Assembly: GCA_001189335.2 (NCBI GenBank)
Contig: LFJH01000007.1
Span: 1-35,360 of the forward strand
Source: Candidatus Paraburkholderia schumanniana
GTDB lineage: Bacteria > Pseudomonadota > Gammaproteobacteria > Burkholderiales > Burkholderiaceae
DNA length: 35,360 bases
Direction: 5' to 3'
Shown here: in pieces, positions 16,231-27,115 of the stretch
Layout: each line of letters begins with the position of its first letter
How positions within the stretch are numbered: position 1 is the stretch's first letter
Program-made: the position numbers and the translations under genes
The notes under the pieces: model-generated
Told to the model about the DNA's origin: nothing
Databases searched by the model: none
What the model saw: the letters and a program-made list of their open reading frames with translations, nothing else

Positions 16231-16324
16231 AGGGCAAGAGGCAAGCAGCAAGCGGACACGACACAGAGCAACCAGCCAAGCGCAAAAAGCGCCGATCGAA
16301 CAGCATTCCTGCGGTGACTCAAGC

Positions 16325-18601
16325 ATGACACTCGACATTACCCAGTTCTATCAGACCTTCTTCGACGAAGCGGATGAACTGCTCGCACAGATGGAGCAAC
16401 TGCTGCTCGTTCTGGACATCGCGAATCCCGATCCGGAAGACCTCGCCGCGATTTTCCGCGCCGCGCATTCGATCAAGGGCGGCGCGGCTACCTTCGGCTT
16501 CACCGCGCTTACCGAAACGACGCACATCCTCGAATCGCTGCTGGACCACGCGCGCAACAACGAGCTCGTCCTGCGCCGCGACATGATCGACACGTTCCTC
16601 GCGACCAAGGACGTGCTCTCCGACCAGCTCGCCGCCTATCGCGCGAGCGCCGAGCCGGATGCCGGCGCGGCCGCCGCGATCTGCGCGAAGCTCGAGCGCC
16701 TGAAGAACGAAAGCGCCGGGCCCGCCGAAGCCGGTGCGGGCCACATCGAGCCGCCCACGCTGCCGGGCACGGAGCATGGCGCAGCGAACGCGATGGTCCC
16801 TCCCGCCTACGAAGGCCCGAACGCGCCGCCCGCGCACGTGCTCGCGCAGGCGATGGATGTCATCGAGGACGACGGCGACTGGGACGGCGCGTTCGAGCTC
16901 GCCGATGGAATCACGCATGCGGGAACCGCTGCCGATGCAACGCCGGGGCACACCGGCGCGCCGGTGGCGGAAGCAGGAACCCACCTGAAAATTACGCTAC
17001 GGGGGGTGGGCGAGAAGGACCTGGCGACTCTGATCGAGGAGCTGGGAAATCTGTGAAGCATCGTCGGGGAAAAGAAGGCGGACGCCGAGTACGTGGTTTG
17101 GCTCGACTCGGACGTCCCCGCCGACGATATCGTCGCTGTGTGCTGCTTCGTGATCGATGAAAGGCAGATCACGATCGGCCGTGGCGATGCTACGGCGCGA
17201 TCGGCCGAGGCTCAGCCGGCGGCGCCAGCGGTGCAACCCACGCCACAACAAGAGCCGAAGCAATCGCAGGCTGAAGTCACGCCTGCATCCGCGGCCAGCA
17301 GTGAGGCAGTGAAAGAAGAAGCGGCGTCGGCGGCGGTTCAATCCGCCGCCCAGCCGTCCAAAACCTCGGCCGGCGACGCCGAGAAGAAGGCGCGCCCGTA
17401 GGCGGCCGCATCGGCGGAAGGCAGCTCGATTCGCGTCGGCGTGGAGAAGGTCGATCAGCTCATCAATCTGGTGGGCGAGCTCGTCATCACGCAGGCGATG
17501 CTCGCGGAAACCACGAGCACCTTCGATCCCGCCTTGCACGATCGCCTGTTCAACGGCATGGCGCAGCTCGAGCGCAACGCGCGCGATCTGCAAGAAGCCG
17601 TCATGTCCATCCGCATGATGCCGATGGACTACGTATTCAGCCGCTTCCCGCGCCTCGTGCGCGATATCGCCGGCAAGCTCGGCAAGGAAGTGGAGCTCGT
17701 CACGTTCGGTCAGGCGACCGAGCTGGACAAGAGCCTGATCGAGCGCATTATCGATCCGCTCACGCACCTCGTGCGCAACTCGCTCGATCACGGCATCGAG
17801 GCCGTGGAATCGCGCCGCGCGGCGGGCAAGCCCGCGACCGGCCAGCTCGTGCTGTCGGCGGCGCATCACGGCGGCAATATCGTCATCGAGGTGAGCGACG
17901 ATGGCGCGGGCCTGCGCCGCGACAAGATTCTCGCCAAGGCGCAGAAGCAGGGTCTGCAGGTTTCCGAGTCGATGACCGATGAAGAAGTCTGGCAGCTCAT
18001 CTTCATGCCGGGCTTCTCGACCGCCGAGCAGGTGACGGACATCTCCGGCCGCGGCGTCGGCATGGATGTGGTGAAGCGCAATATCCAGTCGATGGGCGGC
18101 CACGTCGAAATCAGCTCGCGCCAGGGCGCGGGCACGACGACCAGGATCGTGCTGCCGCTCACGCTCGCGATCCTCGACGGCATGTCGGTGAAGGTCGGCA
18201 ACGAGATCTTCATTCTGCCGCTCAACTTCGTGATGGAATCGCTGCAGCCGGCCGCCGAAGACATCTACACGGTCGCGAACGGCGAGCGCGTGGTGCGCGT
18301 GCGCGGCGAATATCTGCCGCTCGTCGTGTTGCACGGCGTGTTCGACGTCGAAGGCGCGTGCACCGACCCGACCCAGGGCATCGTCACGATCATGCAGACG
18401 GAAGGCCGTCGCTTCGCGATGCTGATCGACGAGCTCGTCGGCCAGCAGCAGGTGGTCGTGAAGAATCTCGAAACGAATTACCGCAAGGTGCACGGCATTT
18501 CCGCTGCGACCATCCTGGGCGACGGCAGTGTCGCGCTGATCGTCGACGTCGCCGCGCTCAACCGCGAATCGCGCGCCCAGCACGGCGCGCACTCTCACTG
18601 A
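16325..18601 (+). pseudogene. cheA: Chemotaxis histidine kinase CheA, two in-frame stop codons
   Basis: One continuous frame of 758 codons covers all CheA domains. P1 has phosphorylated His48 in FRAAHSIKGGAATFGF. P2 follows near residues 220-290, then a Pro/Ala/Gln-rich linker. P3-P4 have LVRNSLDHGIE (N box), DDGAGL and GRGVGMDVVKRNI (G boxes). The CheW-like P5 ends the protein. Two nonsense codons interrupt it: TGA at 17054-17056 (codon 244, in P2) and TAG at 17399-17401 (codon 359, in the linker). Because the frame is unchanged, these are base substitutions. The truncated product keeps only P1 and half of P2, so no kinase activity. Restart after the second stop could give P3-P5 alone. Confidence 0.94.
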
Positions 18602-18637
18602 CATCACCAGACCAACGAAAAGCCAAAGGGAGCTCTC

Positions 18638-19165
18638 GTGGCAGACATTCAATCGATTCAAAACGCAACGCTCGCCAGCACCGTGCGCCGCGATGCGCAG
18701 CACGCCGAAGCGGCCGGTCAGGAATTTCTCGTGTTCACGCTCGGCGCCGAGGAATACGGCATCGACATCCTCAAGGTGCAGGAGATTCGCGGTTACGACA
18801 ACGTTACAAGCATCGCGAACGCGCCGGCGTTCATCAAGGGCGTGATCAACCTGCGCGGCATCATCGTGCCGATCGTCGACATGCGCATCAAGTTTAGCCT
18901 GGGCCGCGTCGACTATGACAACCAGACGGTCGTGATCATCCTGAACGTCGCGCACCGCGTGGTCGGCATGGTGGTCGACGGCGTGTCGGACGTGCTCACG
19001 CTCACGCCGGAACAGGTGATGCCCGCGCCGGAATTCGGCGGCACGCTCGCGACGGAATATCTGACGGGTCTCGGCACCGTCGATGGGCGCATGCTGATCC
19101 TCATGGACATCGAAAAGCTCATGACGAGCCGCGAGATGGAGTTGATCGACTCCGTCGCTGCATAA
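18638..19165 (+). CDS. cheW: Chemotaxis coupling protein CheW
   Basis: Intact, 175 residues from a GTG start after AAGGGAG. CheW is the cytoplasmic adaptor that links chemoreceptors to CheA. Family landmarks are present: [39 protein letters not shown] and the second beta-barrel with [17 protein letters not shown]. No lesion is visible. It sits 36 bases after cheA and before the receptor gene. With CheA and the receptor broken, an intact CheW has no obvious partner in this window, so it may simply not yet have been hit by mutation. Confidence 0.96.
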   Translation: MADIQSIQNATLASTVRRDAQHAEAAGQEFLVFTLGAEEYGIDILKVQEIRGYDNVTSIANAPAFIKGVINLRGIIVPIVDMRIKFSLGRVDYDNQTVVIILNVAHRVVGMVVDGVSDVLTLTPEQVMPAPEFGGTLATEYLTGLGTVDGRMLILMDIEKLMTSREMELIDSVAA

Positions 19166-19216
19166 GCCCGCACGTCAGCACGCAAACACAGACGCAAAGA
19201 AAGCAGGAACGAAGCC

Positions 19217-20976
19217 ATGCTGAAGAAGTTGTCGATCCGCACGACGCTCACGCTCGTCGGACTCAACTCCGCGGGCGCCGCGCTCACCTCGCTCGCGCAG
19301 GAAGATATGGTCGCGATGCGCGCGCTCTCCGAGACCTCGTCCTATTTGCTGCGCTCGCGCGTGACGCTCGACCGCGTGCGTTCGCTCGCCGAAGCGGGCA
19401 ACGACGCCGAAGCGAAGAAAGCGATCGATCGCGGCCAGTACCTAATGGACAAGAGCAACGAGAACTGGAAGCTCTATCTCGACACGCCGAAGCCGATGCT
19501 GCCGAAAGCCACGCTCGACGCCCTCGTGGCCCACCACGACACGCTGGTCAAGACCGGCGTGGAGCCGGAGTTCGCCGCGATCCGGGCGAACGACATGGCT
19601 GCGTACCACGCGATCGCCGACACCAAAATCAGCCCGATGTTCGTCGCGTTCGATCAGGCCGTGTCGGCTGCCGTCGCATCGCATCAGGTGCACGCGGAAA
19701 GCTCGCGGGCCAGCACGGCTTCGAATATCGCGACGCTCAACCTGACGATCGGCGCGGTGCTCGTATTTGCCGTGCTGATGCTCGTCGCCACGCGCATGGC
19801 GCTCTCGAGCCTGATCGTAAAGCCGATCAACGACGCCGTCGATCACTTCGAGCGCATCTCGCGCGGCGATCTCACGCACGCGGCGCACTCCGACAGCGAC
19901 AACGAGATCGGCCGCCTGTTCGCGGGCATCGAGCGCATGCGCGGCGATTTGACGGCGATGGTCGGCACGGTGCATCGCGGCGCGGAATCGATCGATGTCG
20001 GCGCGCATGAAATCGCGAGCGGCAACACGGATCTGTCGCAGTGCACGGAAGAGCAGGCGGCGTCGCTGCAGGAAACCGCATCGAGCATGGAAGAGCTCAC
20101 GAGCACGGTGAAGCAGAACGCCGACAACGCGCGCCAGGCGAGTCAACTTGCGGTGAACGCATCGGAATCGCGTCGCGCGGCGGTGAAGTGGTCGAGCAGG
20201 TCGTCCAGACGATGCACGCGATCGCATCGAGCTCGAGCAAGGTCGTGGACATCATCGGCGTGATCGAAGGCATTGCGTTCCAGACCAACATTCTCGCGCT
20301 CAACGCGGCCGTTGAAGCGGCGTGCGCCGGCGAGGAAGGGCGCGGCTTCGCGGTGGTCGCGGGCGAAGTGCGCTCGCTCGCACAGCGCAGCGCGGTGGCG
20401 GCGAAGGAAATCAAGGCGCTGATCGGCGACTCGGCGACGAAGGTCGACAGCGGCACGGAACTCGTCGCGCGCGCCGGCCAGACGATGGGCGAGATCGTGC
20501 AGGCCGTGCGCCGCGTGACCGACATCATGAGCGAGATCAGCGCGGCGTCGGAGGAGCAGTCCGACGGCATCGAGCAGGTCAACCGCGCCGTCACGCAGAT
20601 GGACAGCGTCACGCAGCAGAACGCCGCGCTCGTCGAGCAGGCCGCGGCCGCCGCGGCATCGCTCGAAGAGCAGACGCTCCAGTTGAAGGACATGGTCGGG
20701 CAATGGCGTCTGGAAGGTGCCGCACCGGTGCGCGCGAGCGCATCGACGGCTGCTGCGCGTCTCGCGCCGGCGGCGCCCGCCGCCCGCATCGAGCCGTCGT
20801 CGCCTGTGGCCGCGACGAAAGTCGAAAAGCACGCCAAGCACGACGAGACCGCAAAAGTTGCGCCGGAAGCGGCCGTTATCAAGAAAGCGGGCGGCGAAGC
20901 GGCCAAGCCCGCGAGCGTCGCGAAGCCCGCAACGGCGCCGCGCGCCAAGGCCACGACCGCCGCCGACGGCGACTAG
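19217..20976 (+). pseudogene. Methyl-accepting chemotaxis protein, frameshifted and lacking its first membrane helix
   Basis: A Tsr/Tar-type receptor. The periplasmic four-helix part (AMRALSETSSYLLRSRVTLD and following), the second membrane helix (TIGAVLVFAVLMLVATRMAL), HAMP and the cytoplasmic signalling hairpin ([18 protein letters not shown]) are present. The N-terminus passes from MLKKLSIRTTLTLVG straight to LNSAGAALTSLAQED, leaving no room for the normal first helix; an in-frame deletion is inferred. A single-base loss at about 20166-20172 then shifts the frame after VNASE. The tip also reads AACAGE where AARAGE is usual. The C-terminus has an Ala/Lys-rich tail. Confidence 0.88.
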
Positions 20977-21145
20977 GAAACCTTCTGATCGGGTCGGGGA
21001 CGAAAACGGCCATGCAGGCATCGCGCATGACGATCGATAGCCGGCGTTTCATCGAAACGCACGACAGACGCGAGTCGGCATGGCCGGGCGCGACGAACAC
21101 GCCACATCGAGCGCCGAGGATGGCGCCAGGAAAGCACGAAACATC

Positions 21146-22060
21146 ATGATGGCAACGCGCAACGCGCGCGTCGACTCGCCCGCCAGCGTGCGGAGCGCGG
21201 AAGTCGAGCGCGATTTCGAATTCACGGGGGCGGATTTCGCCCGCATTCGCGAGCTGATTCATCGGCGCGCGGGCATCTCGCTGTCGGACCACAAGCGCGA
21301 CATGGCGTACAGCCGCCTCGCGCGCCGTCTGCGCGCTTGCGGCATCGACACGTTCAAACAGTATCTCGACCGTCTCGAAACGAACGAGGACAACGCCGAA
21401 TGGGAGGCGTTCGTCAACGCGCTGACCACGAACCTCACGGCATTCTTCCGCGAGTCGCATCACTTTCCGATTCTCGCGGAGTTCGCGCGCCACCGGCAGC
21501 AGCCGTTGTCGGTGTGGTGTTCAGCGGCATCGACGGGCGAGGAGCCGTATTCCATCGCGATGACGCTGGTCGAAGCGCTGGGCGAGCACGCCGCGCGCCA
21601 CTGCACGGTGTTCGCGAGCGACATCGACAGCCAGGTGCTCGCGAAAGCCGAAGCGGGCGTGTATTCGCTCGAACAGGTGAAGGCGCTGCCGGTCGAGCGT
21701 CTGAAGCGCTTTTTCCTGAAGGGCACGGGCTCGCACGCGGGCCTCGTGAAAGTGCGCCCCGAGTTGCGCGCGATGGTGAATTTCGGCCGCATCAACCTGA
21801 CGGACGCGCGCGCTATGACGTGAAAGGTCCGTTCGACGCGATCTTCTGCCGCAACGTGATGATCTACTTCGACAAGCCCACGCAGGGCCGGGTGCTGACG
21901 CGCTTCGAGCCGTTGATGAAGCCGGGTGCGCTGCTGTTCGCGGGACACTCGGAAAACTTCACGTATGTGTCGCAGGCGTTCAGGCTGCGCGGGCAGACCG
22001 TGTACGAGCTGATGCGCGATGCGAAAGCGGCGCGCGCGCTAGCGGGGGGAGGCGGCATGA
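21146..22060 (+). pseudogene. cheR: Chemotaxis methyltransferase CheR, frameshifted
   Basis: CheR methylates receptor glutamates using S-adenosylmethionine. The start at 21146 follows an AGGAAAG site. Residues from FEFTGADFARIRELIHRRAG through NALTTNLTAFFRESHHFPIL and the SAM-binding WCSAASTGEEPYSIAM match the family. At 21804-21813 a GC repeat seems to have gained one GC dinucleotide, so the frame ends at TDARAMT, whereas the neighbouring frame gives TDARYDVKGPFDAIFCRNVM and GALLFAGHSENF. This last frame runs without a stop into the cheD ATG; an ATGA overlap (22057-22060) is the likely original end, which requires a further shift in the G-run near 22044. Confidence 0.9.
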
Positions 22061-22819
22061 GCGGACTGCCGATCGCGTCGAATTCTGTATTACGACAATC
22101 ACTTCAAGAAGCCGGGCGTCAAGCTCCTGCCGAACGAGTTCTACATGACGAGCGAGGACATGGTGCTCGTCACGGTGCTCGGCTCGTGCGTGGCGGCGTG
22201 CATCAACGATCGCACGGCGGACATCGGCGGAATGAATCACTTCATGCTGCCTGACGACGGCTCGGACGCGTCGCACGCCACATCCGACTCGATGCGCTAC
22301 GGCGCCTACGCCATGGAAGTGCTTATCAACGAGCTCATCAAGCGGGGCGGACGGCGCGAGCGCTTCGAGGCGAAGGTGTTCGGCGGCGGCGCGGTGCTCG
22401 CTGGCATGACGACCATCAACATCGGCGATCGCAATTCCGAGTTCGTGCGGCGCTATCTGGCGCTGAAAAAGATTCGCATCGTCGCCGAAGACCTGCAGGG
22501 CATGCATCCGCTCAAGGTTGCGTTCATGCCGCGTTCCGGTCAGGTGATGGTCAAGAAGCTCAGGACGCAGCACGATCCGGTCGTCGAGCGCGAGCAGGCG
22601 CTCGTGCAGCGCACGCCGGAAGAGCGCGCGGAGCGGCTCGCGAAAGCGCGTGCGTGCGTCGAGCTGTTCAGCCAGTCGAACGCGGCGGGCGCGAAGCCGC
22701 GCGCGGAACTATTCACGGCGCCGGCGAAGCCTGTCGCGAGTCCTGTCACGAAACCGCGCGTGGAACTGTTCGGCGACATCGCGCACGCTGCGCGGGCCAG
22801 AGAGGCGGAGGAAGCATGA
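22057..22819 (+). pseudogene. cheD: Chemoreceptor glutamine deamidase CheD, frameshifted near the start
   Basis: CheD deamidates receptor glutamines. The ATG at 22057 gives MSGLPIASN. One extra T at about 22083-22084 then breaks the frame. The correct continuation [20 protein letters not shown] lies in the neighbouring frame and continues intact to 22819. Catalytic Cys and His are readable in [13 protein letters not shown] and [10 protein letters not shown]. Rejoined length is about 253 residues. Restart at the ATG of 22145 would keep the catalytic core, so weak activity is possible. The C-terminal tail holds three copies of a short ELF-type motif. The stop overlaps an ATG (ATGA) at 22816. 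Confidence 0.85.
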
Positions 22820-22837
22820 CACTCACCCACGCCGAAC

Positions 22838-23909
<1,072 letters not shown>

Positions 23910-23957
23910 ACTTTCTGGATTACGCGGCAAAGCCGCAGAGAACACACGGGAGTAGTG

Positions 23958-24353
23958 ATGGACAAGAACATGAAGATCCTCGTCGTCGACGATTTTCCGA
24001 CGATGCGCCGTATCGTGCGTAACCTGCTCAAGGAGCTGGGCTACGGCAACGTCGATGAAGCCGAAGACGGCGCGGCGGGCCTCGCGCGTCTGCGCGGCGG
24101 CGGCTTCGACTTCGTGATCACCGACTGGAACATGCCGAACCTCGACGGCCTTTCGATGCTGCAGCAGATCCGCGCAGATGCGACGCTCTCGCATCTGCCG
24201 GTGCTGATGGTGACGGCGGAAGCGAAGAAGGAGAACATCATCGCGGCGGCGCAGGCGGGCGCGAATGGTTATGTGGTGAAGCCTTTCACGGCCGCCACGC
24301 TCGACGAGAAGCTCACGAAGATTCTCGAGAAGATGGCCAAAACCGGGAGCTGA
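23958..24353 (+). CDS. cheY: Chemotaxis response regulator CheY
   Basis: Intact, 131 residues. The N-terminal [20 protein letters not shown] contains the acidic pair, [13 protein letters not shown] holds the phosphorylated Asp, [12 protein letters not shown] the signalling Thr, and [12 protein letters not shown] the Lys. In relatives phospho-CheY binds the flagellar switch FliM and reverses rotation. The ATG at 23958 follows a GGGAG site; a GTG one codon earlier is less likely. It precedes cheZ by two bases. No lesion is seen, although every enzyme that would phosphorylate or use it in this operon is damaged. Confidence 0.96.
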   Translation: MDKNMKILVVDDFPTMRRIVRNLLKELGYGNVDEAEDGAAGLARLRGGGFDFVITDWNMPNLDGLSMLQQIRADATLSHLPVLMVTAEAKKENIIAAAQAGANGYVVKPFTAATLDEKLTKILEKMAKTGS

Positions 24354-24355
24354 TC

Positions 24356-25003
24356 TTGAACGATCTGACCACTGAATTCGCAGCCGCGGTCGCCGAGAGC
24401 AAGGGCGATCCGTCGAGTGACCGCATCCTCGCGCGCATCGGCCAGTTGACGCGCACGCTGCGCGACTCGATGCGCGAGCTCGGCCTCGACAAGCAGGTGG
24501 AAGCCGCCGCGCAGGCCGTGCCCGACGCGCGCGACCGCCTGAAGTATGTCGCGACGATGACCGAGCAGGCCGCCGAGCGCGCGCTCAACTCGACGCGCGC
24601 TCGGCCAAATGGTACGATGCGCCGCTCGCACAGGGCGAGGCGGGCGCGCTGTTCGCGCAAACGCACACGTTCCTGCAGAGCGTGCCCGAGCGGACTCAGG
24701 CCACCAACGCGCAATTGCTGGAAATCATGCTCGCGCAGGACTTCCAGGATCTGACCGGCCAGGTGATCAAGAAGATTACGGACGTCGTGTATCTGATCGA
24801 GCAGCAATTGCTGGGCGTTCTGCTCGAAAACATTGCGCCCGAGCGGCGCGAGCAGTTCGCGGCATCAGCGGCCGCGTTGATGTCGTCGACGGCCGGCAGT
24901 CCGGAAGGCCTCCAACGGACCGCAGATCAATCCCGAAGGACGCAGCGACGTCGTGCAGGATCAGTCGCAGGTGGACGATCTGCTCGCCAGTCTCGGCTTC
25001 TGA
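24356..25003 (+). pseudogene. cheZ: CheY phosphatase CheZ, internal deletion and frameshifts
   Basis: CheZ dephosphorylates CheY. Starting from a TTG after GGGAGC, the frame reads [17 protein letters not shown] to [13 protein letters not shown], then changes at about 24594-24605. Roughly 20 codons expected here seem to be missing, and the following frame gives [11 protein letters not shown] and [20 protein letters not shown], which contains the family's catalytic Gln-Asp region (QDFQDLTGQ). A second shift at about 24911-24914 moves the C-terminal CheY-binding tail (QSQVDDLLASLGF) to a third frame. The final stop is at 25001-25003. It is last in the operon and is followed by a terminator. Confidence 0.88.
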
Positions 25004-25052
25004 CGCGCCTGTCGACACATCGTCATTTCGACGTACTCAGGGTTCAACGCAG

Positions 25053-25086
25053 ACGCGAAGCGCATATGATCGTGCTTCGCGTTTTT
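25053..25086 (+). terminator. Terminator of the chemotaxis operon
   Basis: A perfect 9-bp stem (25053-25061 with 25074-25082), a 12-base loop and a TTTTT tail lie 50 bases after cheZ. Confidence 0.85.
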
Positions 25087-25110
25087 GTTGTGTGCGCTTG
25101 CGAACGTTAG

Positions 25111-25412
25111 GGCAATGCTGATTAAGTCTACCGCTTGTGCGCGTCAAGCGTTATAGAGCGCACAAGCAACGAGAAAGGCAAAAGATAATTGAAGCAGCAG
25201 ACGCTCGCGATGGCCGCGGATCAAGGTGCGGGGTTCGAGACCCGCCGCAAACGCACGCGACGCGACGAGTTTCTTGACACGATGAACAGGATCGTGCCGT
25301 GGACCGAACTGTGCGCGGTAATTGAACCGTATTACCCGAAACGCGGCAACGGTCGCCCGCCGATTGGTTGGGAGCGCATGCTGCGGATTCACTTCGTGCA
25401 GCACTGGTGGAT
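25111..25412 (+). mobile_element. Left-end remnant of an IS5-family insertion sequence
   Basis: The element begins directly after TTAG (25107-25110), which fits the YTAR-type target of IS5 elements, with a terminal sequence ggcaatgctgattaag. It contains the first part of a transposase and breaks off around 25412, where homology is lost. No right end or second target copy is seen before the SDR terminator, so the rest has been deleted. It is a dead remnant inserted just after the che operon terminator. Confidence 0.75.
25189..25412 (+). pseudogene. IS5-family transposase, N-terminal fragment
   Basis: About 75 codons from a TTG start, reading KQQTLAMAADQGAGFETRRK, then IVPWTELCAVIEPYYPKRGN and GRPPIGWERMLRIHFVQHWW. 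This is the N-terminal helical part typical of IS5-family transposases (the family usually continues HWFNLAD...). After HWW the resemblance stops and the catalytic DDE core is absent, so it cannot be active. The ATG expected at the start reads TTG. Confidence 0.82.
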
Positions 25413-25462
25413 CGGTGAAGCGCTGACCGGGAGCGATTCCGGTCGCGCTGTCCCGAAAGCAA

Positions 25463-25496
25463 AACCGGCTGCGTCACTCGTGCAGCCGGTTTTTTT
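25463..25496 (-). terminator. Terminator of the SDR gene, possibly bidirectional
   Basis: An 8-bp GC-rich stem (25465-25472 with 25482-25489), extended by A:T pairs, has T-runs on both strands and ends five bases before the SDR stop. Confidence 0.85.
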
Positions 25497-25500
25497 CATG

Positions 25501-26271
25501 TCATCCGCTCTTGCGCGGCTTGCGCGGCGCGCGTTCGAACAGCGCGTCGTAGAGCCAGCGCGGCAGCGCGTGCAGCAACATGCCCGCGATGCGCATCTGC
25601 CACGGGAACGTCGCGTAGCGCACGCGGCGCTCGATCACGCCCGCGGCCTTTGCGGCGAAGCGGTCGGCGTCCATGAGGAAAGGCATCGGGTAGGGATTGT
25701 GCTCGGTCATCGCGGAGCGCACGTAGCCGGGCGCGATCGTCACGACGGAGACGCCCAACGGCCGCATCTCGACGCGCAGCGACTCCAGATACTTCGCCGC
25801 CGCCTTCGACGCGCTGTAGGCGCCCGAACCCGGAAGCCCGCGCACGCCCGCGCCGCTCGCGATGCCGACGAGCGTGCCGCGCCGCGCGGCCGTCATCGAC
25901 TCGATGAAGGGCTCGAAGGTCGCGACCATGCCGAAATAATTGATGTCCATCACGTCGCGGAAGGTGTCGAGATCGCCCTGGCCGATCAGCGCGCCGCGGC
26001 TCACGCCCGCGTTCGCGATGACGATGTCCGCCGCGCCATGCTCCGCAATGAAGCGATGCGCGGCATCGGCGAGCGCGTCGGCGTCGCGGACATCGGCGGG
26101 GTAGATCGAGACCGTGGCGTGCGGATGGCGTGCGGCGAACGCCGCGAGGGAATCGGCGCGGCGGGCGACGAGGCCGACCACGGCCCCGCGCATCACGTAA
26201 TGCTCGGCCAGCGCGAGGCCGATGCCGCTCGATGCGCCGGTGATGAAGACCTTCAGGCGAACTGCATCCAT
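25501..26271 (-). CDS. Short-chain dehydrogenase/reductase
   Basis: An intact protein of 256 residues with the classical SDR plan: the cofactor-binding TGASSGIG near residue 11, NAGVS near 91, and the catalytic Ser, Tyr and Lys in the segment IASGAGVRGLPGSGAYSASK. The C-terminal part carries extra hydrophobic residues (PWQMRIAGMLLHALPRWLYD), so loose membrane association is possible. It uses NAD(P)H to reduce or oxidise an unknown alcohol or ketone. The gene is 22 bases after dsbA in the same direction and probably cotranscribed. Terminator downstream. Confidence 0.94.
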   Translation of the reverse strand: MDAVRLKVFITGASSGIGLALAEHYVMRGAVVGLVARRADSLAAFAARHPHATVSIYPADVRDADALADAAHRFIAEHGAADIVIANAGVSRGALIGQGDLDTFRDVMDINYFGMVATFEPFIESMTAARRGTLVGIASGAGVRGLPGSGAYSASKAAAKYLESLRVEMRPLGVSVVTIAPGYVRSAMTEHNPYPMPFLMDADRFAAKAAGVIERRVRYATFPWQMRIAGMLLHALPRWLYDALFERAPRKPRKSG

Positions 26272-26293
26272 ACCGGCGCGAGAGGAAAGAAAT

Positions 26294-26941
26294 TTACAGC
26301 TTCTTGTCGCGGACTTGCTGGACGAGGAAGTCCATCACCTGCGTTGTGCCCAGCAGGCTGTTGGTCATCGCGGGGCCGGTTTCGTATTTACCCTGCACCA
26401 CGACCGTCGGCACGCCGTCGATCTTGTAGTCCTGCAGGAGCTTGGCGTCGCGCTGCACGGCGCTCTGCGTCGAGAAGGAGTTATAGGCGTCCATGTACTT
26501 CTTCGGATCGACCCCCTGCGTCTTAAGGAAGTCCGCCTGCGCCTGCGGCGTGAGCAGATAGTTCTTTTTCACGTGGATCTCGTTGAAGACGGCCGGCGTG
26601 ACCTTCTCGGCGACGCCCAGCGCATCCAGCGCGTGATACATCTTCGAGTGCGGGATGAAGTCGTCGCGGAACGCTACCGGCACGCGCTTGAACACGATGT
26701 CCGGCCCCTGCTTCTTCGCCCATGCCTCGATGTACGGCTCGAACTCGTTGCAGTGCGGGCAGCCATACCAGAAGAACTCGATGACCTCGACCTTGCCCGC
26801 GGGCGCGCCGACCGGCTGTGCCGCCTGCAGCACCGTGTAGTCCTTGCCCGCAGTGGGCGCGGCCGTCGCCGAAGTCGCGACGCTCATGGAAGCGGCGGCA
26901 ATGCCGAGGGAAAGAGCGAAGGCGCTAAACAGTTTTTTCAC
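26294..26941 (-). CDS. dsbA: Periplasmic thiol:disulfide oxidoreductase DsbA
   Basis: Intact, 215 residues from a GTG start. A signal peptide (KKLFSAFALSLGIAAASMSV, cleavage near residue 28) is followed by a thioredoxin-like fold. The active site is Cys-Pro-His-Cys at residues 61-64 in FFWYGCPHC, and the cis-Pro loop is GVPTVVV. DsbA introduces disulfides into secreted proteins, including flagellar and envelope proteins. An upstream in-frame extension lacks a start and a signal peptide, which decides the GTG. It stands between the SPOR protein and the SDR gene in a conserved block. Confidence 0.96.
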   Translation of the reverse strand: MKKLFSAFALSLGIAAASMSVATSATAAPTAGKDYTVLQAAQPVGAPAGKVEVIEFFWYGCPHCNEFEPYIEAWAKKQGPDIVFKRVPVAFRDDFIPHSKMYHALDALGVAEKVTPAVFNEIHVKKNYLLTPQAQADFLKTQGVDPKKYMDAYNSFSTQSAVQRDAKLLQDYKIDGVPTVVVQGKYETGPAMTNSLLGTTQVMDFLVQQVRDKKL

Positions 26942-27060
26942 GATTGGAGATTGAACGCAAAGGGTAGGCAGAGGGTTCGAAGAAGGTCCATCAGTGGGAC
27001 ATACGACGCTTAATCCACGCTTAAGACCGGACGGGCGATGCAAGGCGCCGCCCTCGTTTT

Positions 27061-27095
27061 CGCCTGCGCTTTCGCGTCTCGCGGCAGCGCAGGCG
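27061..27095 (-). terminator. Strong hairpin between the SPOR gene and dsbA
   Basis: A perfect 10-bp GC-rich inverted repeat (27061-27070 with 27086-27095) with a 15-base loop. No T-run follows on the minus strand, so it may attenuate rather than terminate. Confidence 0.4.
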
Positions 27096-27115
27096 CTTCG
27101 ATTTCACTCGTTGGC

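Noticed and set aside
17093-17401. Separate small gene between two parts of cheA
   Set aside because: It is in the same frame as the parts before and after and encodes the rest of P2 and the linker; it is a piece of cheA between two stop codons.
16997-18955. Open frame of 652 codons on the minus strand
   Set aside because: It lies entirely antisense to cheA and cheW, is rich in Arg, His and Asp with no family signal, and is a shadow of GC-rich codon use.
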